DNA of 64,000 nucleotides from Centroberyx gerrardi. Its lineage: Eukaryota; Chordata; Actinopteri; Beryciformes; Berycidae. The stretch covers positions 15,665,572 to 15,729,571 of the forward strand of contig NC_136008.1 of the NCBI RefSeq assembly GCF_048128805.1. Reading direction: 5' to 3'. The notes below the pieces were generated by a model. That model was not told the DNA's origin. It saw only the letters and a list, made by a program, of their open reading frames with translations, and did not search any database. The first letter of the stretch is position 1; each line of letters begins with the position of its first letter. The position numbers and the translations under genes were made by a program. Positions 60,810-64,000 of this stretch are shown piece by piece.

Positions 60810-63326
60810 GGCAAAAAAATGCAAAGCGTTACAGTGCTGCAATATTTAGAAAAAAACACATTCATTGCATGGTCGCCTGCTGCTTTCCTGCACCAGGAGC
60901 TCAATGCGTCCAGTAAGTTGAACCTTGCCCAAGACTGGATAGGGCGCCCCAAACACGTGACCGTGGGACAGAACAATAAATAATAAATCAGCCTGCTGCT
61001 CAACTAAATGGCCACCATTTTCCCCACCATATTTTAATAGCAAAACCCTACGCCTTTATTGGGATATATTTCGTTTTATAAGCAATAAACGTTATGATTT
61101 TTGTCAAGAGATCTTGTGTTAGTGTAATCGAACATACTTGTGATTGGGGGTTTGGCAACAGAGGTAACATCACTTTAAAGCCTCTAGTTGTGAAAATACT
61201 AAACAACCAATTACCTTTAAAAAAGTTTTATATACATAAAATCCCAATGGGTTCATTTATTTAAAAAAATCATAAACTTATTATGACCCAATAACCAGAA
61301 AACTCTTGTTTTGGAAAGGAAATGTTTGGTTGCCTTACTTGTTAGTGGTTGGTATATAAAAGATTTTCAAGGTTTAAAAAAACAACAACAATAAAACAAG
61401 CTGATCTAAAATGTATTTGAAGGCCTATTAGAGTTCACAATGCCAGAAAGTTGTGAACCAAAAGATGCACATTAGGGTGTCTGCAATAAGGTCTAGGTCT
61501 ACTTTTAAGGCAATCTAAAACGGAAAGTGGGGTGAGGTTATTTGGGTGCTATATAACAGTCCGTTTTATCACGGGCAATTGGGTTGTTTTTCTTTAGGTT
61601 ACAACCTGGCTGTCTAAGCTAAATATCACCAATAAAGCCCATCCTTTGTGTCCTTTCTCTGGCGCAAGCAGACGCATCCGGCTTTTACGGCGAGGCGTTG
61701 GGACAGACTGCAATGATCATAACCGAGGCCTTGTCTGTCCTTTCCCCCACTCTGCACATACAAGCCTAATCCTCTTACTTTTGTACTTCTTGTTGTTTAG
61801 ATATAGTGGCTCAAACTGCTATCCACATGTAGACTTATAGACATGATGCAGAAAAGAAATGTAACCTTTTCCACCCAAGTTGATGATTCTGACTTTACTT
61901 AAACAGATAGCCCATGCGTAAATAACAGTCATATGGATCTAGCTTCATATTTTTACAATGAAAACCCACAGTAAAATTTGTCCGTATCAATAATATTCTT
62001 TACGCACAGCAACAAAACACATCATGCTATTTCATTTTTTTGGAATAAAGCATTTGTGTAGTTGATGCAGTCTGTGTCGAATGATGAAATTAATCAGTAT
62101 TTCAAAGTAATTCAGTTTTCATGATGCGACGAGTTTTACTGAGGTAATCAAGGCAGTTTCGTGTTGTGGGAGAAAACAAATATAGCCCAACAACATGAGA
62201 CTACCTAAACCACTCAACAGCCCACTCTCCTCTTGAGGAATATGCTCAATAAAGTTTTTTTAAGATGTGCAAAATGATGTAATCTTTTGTCCTATAATAA
62301 GCCTAACTGTGGCAATTTCAGAAAACCGAAAATGGCCAAAAGATCAGCGTTCATCAGGCAGATTCCATTCGTGCTGTATCACGGAAATCATATAGTCTAA
62401 TATTCATATTAAGTGCGGCAATTTTGGCAGGATTTTGCCGCATTTTAGACCATAATGTTCAAACCAGCCTCCCCAGACACTGCCGTGTCTAATTAATACA
62501 TAGAAATGACAATTGAACAATTTTACCTACGATGACTATCTAATTAAATCCTCGGGAATGTGTATTGCCATTTTGGCAATAACAACCCATTCGCAATACC
62601 GCAGCCAAAGAAATCTCTGGTGTGAACTAAACATGTGGTTCACAGGTAGGCCTAATGTCAGAGAGAAAGCAAGAAAGTGTGCACAGCCGCCAGACACCTA
62701 TTACAGGCCTGTAGCCAAACTCTGTGAAGGACATCACCCTCTACTATTGTAATAATATTTACTGTGCACTAAGCGGACCTAGTTAATAATACAAAGGCAT
62801 TAGCACCCGTAGGCTATAGGCTACCTGTGCCAGCTTGCCCAAATATGTAAATAGCGCGCAACTCCTATTCTTTCTTTTTGGATACAATAACAAGTCTGCA
62901 GTTGCAGGGCATGATTTTATTAATTTGACCAGCAAAATGTGCAAATATTTATCAAACCTCTTGGGTTCTTTAGATGTGACATAAAAGCCTATGTTACTAT
63001 AACATGAAAAATCCCAAGGGTTAGTCCAGCATGCAAATTCCAATGGTTCACTCAAGTTGACTATACAATATGTACAAGCCTAAAGCTCTGAAACGTGTCA
63101 CATACTGAACATTTTATACACAATGGATTAACGTTACAAATGTAGCCATTTATAAATACATATCCACGACAAATAAAACAGATGTGAAAATAAAATTTTC
63201 CAAAAGAACAACAATCAATAAGTTAGCAATAGGGTCCTGTTTTCCAGGGACATTCTCACAGTTGGGCTTGCTCTGCACAGGCAGCCTTGCCATGGATGGA
63301 GGAGGGCGCCAAACACCCGCACAGTC
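60810..63326. other. hoxa9b-hoxa10b intergenic region
   Basis: Contains the hoxa9b 5' flank (CACGTG E-box within AAACACGTGACC, 60952-60963), the miR-196 hairpin and AT-rich unique sequence. 61030-61100 holds several CDX/posterior-Hox type motifs (CTTTATTGG, TTTTATAAGCAATAAACG). No protein-coding homology seen. Confidence 0.5.
62149..62207 (-). ncRNA. mir196b: miR-196 precursor hairpin (mir-196b position)
   Basis: Minus strand, between hoxa10b and hoxa9b, the classical miR-196 location. The mature 5p arm is 62207-62186; its first eight bases, TAGGTAGT, carry the intact miR-196 seed and the whole 22-mer differs from miR-196a only at position 9 (C for U). The 3p arm is 62170-62149 and contains CACGAAACTGCCTTG, resembling known miR-196b-3p. 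The arms pair along nearly their whole length with one bulge and two mismatches, round a 15-nt loop (62171-62185). miR-196 represses Hox8-group and other Hox mRNAs. Confidence 0.9.
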
Positions 63327-63601
63327 TCATGAGAAATTGAAGTTGTTGGAGAGCTCTCGGATCCTATTTTCCCGGCTCATTTTTTTCAGTTTCATCCTCC
63401 TGTTTTGGAACCAGATTTTGACTTGCCTGTCAGTGAGGTGCACACTGCGGCTGATCTCCAGACGACGCTCTCTAGTCAAGTACATGTTGAAGAGAAACTC
63501 CTTCTCCAGCTCCAGAGTCTGGTGCTTGGTGTAGGGACAGCGCTTCTTTCGGCCACTCTTAGCTGTGAGCCAAGTAGCCGTACTTTCGATCTTCCCATCT
63601 C
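63327..63601 (-). CDS. hoxa10b: Homeobox transcription factor Hoxa10b, homeobox exon (partial)
   Basis: Last coding exon only, 63601-63327 (TGA 63327-63329), preceded on the minus strand by acceptor TCGTTGCAG and starting in phase 1. It encodes about 91 residues: a [16 protein letters not shown] lead-in (the W-containing PBX motif is TWL where paralogues have NWL), then a homeodomain with [38 protein letters not shown] and [16 protein letters not shown], and the C-terminus [17 protein letters not shown], diagnostic of group 10. Exon 1 with the N-terminus lies past the right edge; 63602-64000 shows no coding sequence and is intron. Hoxa10 acts in posterior axial and fin or limb patterning. Confidence 0.96.
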
Positions 63602-64000
63602 CTGCAACGAAAATAAGACAGGTATTAGGCAACAGGTGTGACCAAAACAAAAAATCAAATCTAAGACCACAGAATGTTTTCAAGGTTTTCGACATAGCCT
63701 CGGCTATATGGGCAAATATGAAATACGAATAGGGCTGAATCATATCATTGGGTGAAATGATAATTTATCTAGGTTAAAGTTAGCCCATAACCAAAATCAG
63801 TAGAACCTGGAACTGTCCAATATTTAAAAAGATGACCCGTTTCAAATGCTCTCAAGTTTAGACAGTAAAGATAAAGCAATGTTTAGTGAATGGATTCCAC
63901 TGGATGAAGTGTCACCTATACTACATACTAATATTTTTTCTTCATAATAGGCTATATAGACCTAACGACTGATTTCTGTTCTATTTATTTGGCAAGTAAT
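63602..64000 (-). other. hoxa10b intron (to window edge)
   Basis: AT-rich, no frame matching a HOX10 first exon, so the exon 1 donor must lie beyond 64000. Confidence 0.6.

Noticed and set aside
60810-60842. Upstream in-frame ATG for Hoxa9b
   Set aside because: The conserved N-terminus begins MSTLGT; the extra eleven codons are 5' UTR.

Overview
The window is vertebrate nuclear DNA, almost certainly from a ray-finned (teleost) fish. Genes are split into short exons with consensus GT/AG junctions, intergenic DNA is full of (TG)n, (GA)n and (ATCT)n microsatellites and small TA-flanked inverted-repeat transposons, and gene order is that of the HOXA locus. The Hox set (hoxa2, then directly hoxa9 and hoxa10, with no hoxa1 or hoxa3-a7 between skap2 and hoxa10) is that of the duplicated teleost 'hoxab' cluster, so I use b-paralogue names. 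No virus-derived element was recognised.

Layout. 1-3663 (+): the last eight coding exons of a PDE11A-type cyclic-nucleotide phosphodiesterase (pde11a-like), entering from the left edge. 3664-22000: about 18 kb of non-coding DNA with microsatellites, one clear MITE (14405-14759), an almost perfect 25-bp-arm hairpin (13287-13341) and one doubtful small gene (5926-6346). 21.0-24.9 kb (+): a CpG-rich promoter and cbx3b, an unusual HP1 protein with an acidic hinge. 26.7-28.9 kb (+): snx10b, a PX-domain sorting nexin. 29-39 kb: gene-free, mostly high-complexity DNA. 39.2-46.9 kb (-): skap2, complete in twelve coding exons including one of 26 nt. 47-50.9 kb: gene-free DNA with a DR5 retinoic-acid-type element and a DR1 next to it. 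50.9-52.4 kb (-): hoxa2b, complete, apparently with a GC-AG intron. 52.4-59.5 kb: the space where hoxa3-a7 would lie, now rich in microsatellites. 59.5-60.8 kb (-): hoxa9b, complete. 62.15-62.2 kb (-): a miR-196 hairpin. 63.3-63.6 kb (-): the homeobox exon of hoxa10b; its first exon is beyond the right edge.

How it fits together. cbx3-snx10-skap2-HOXA is conserved synteny with the 3' flank of mammalian HOXA, in the same relative orientations. The usual head-to-head partner of CBX3 (HNRNPA2B1) is absent and a PDE11A relative lies upstream instead. In mammals PDE11A lies near HOXD, so this neighbour may be an old linkage of the Hox-bearing chromosomes. The Hox genes are all on the minus strand and miR-196 sits between a9 and a10, its ancestral position. 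The most interesting non-coding signals are the DR5/DR1 pair 3' of hoxa2b, three HOX/PBX-like sites plus a MEIS site in the hoxa2b intron, CTCF-like motifs around skap2, and a single-base change in mature miR-196. All exon boundaries were read by eye from splice consensus, reading frame and remembered family sequences; no alignment was run.
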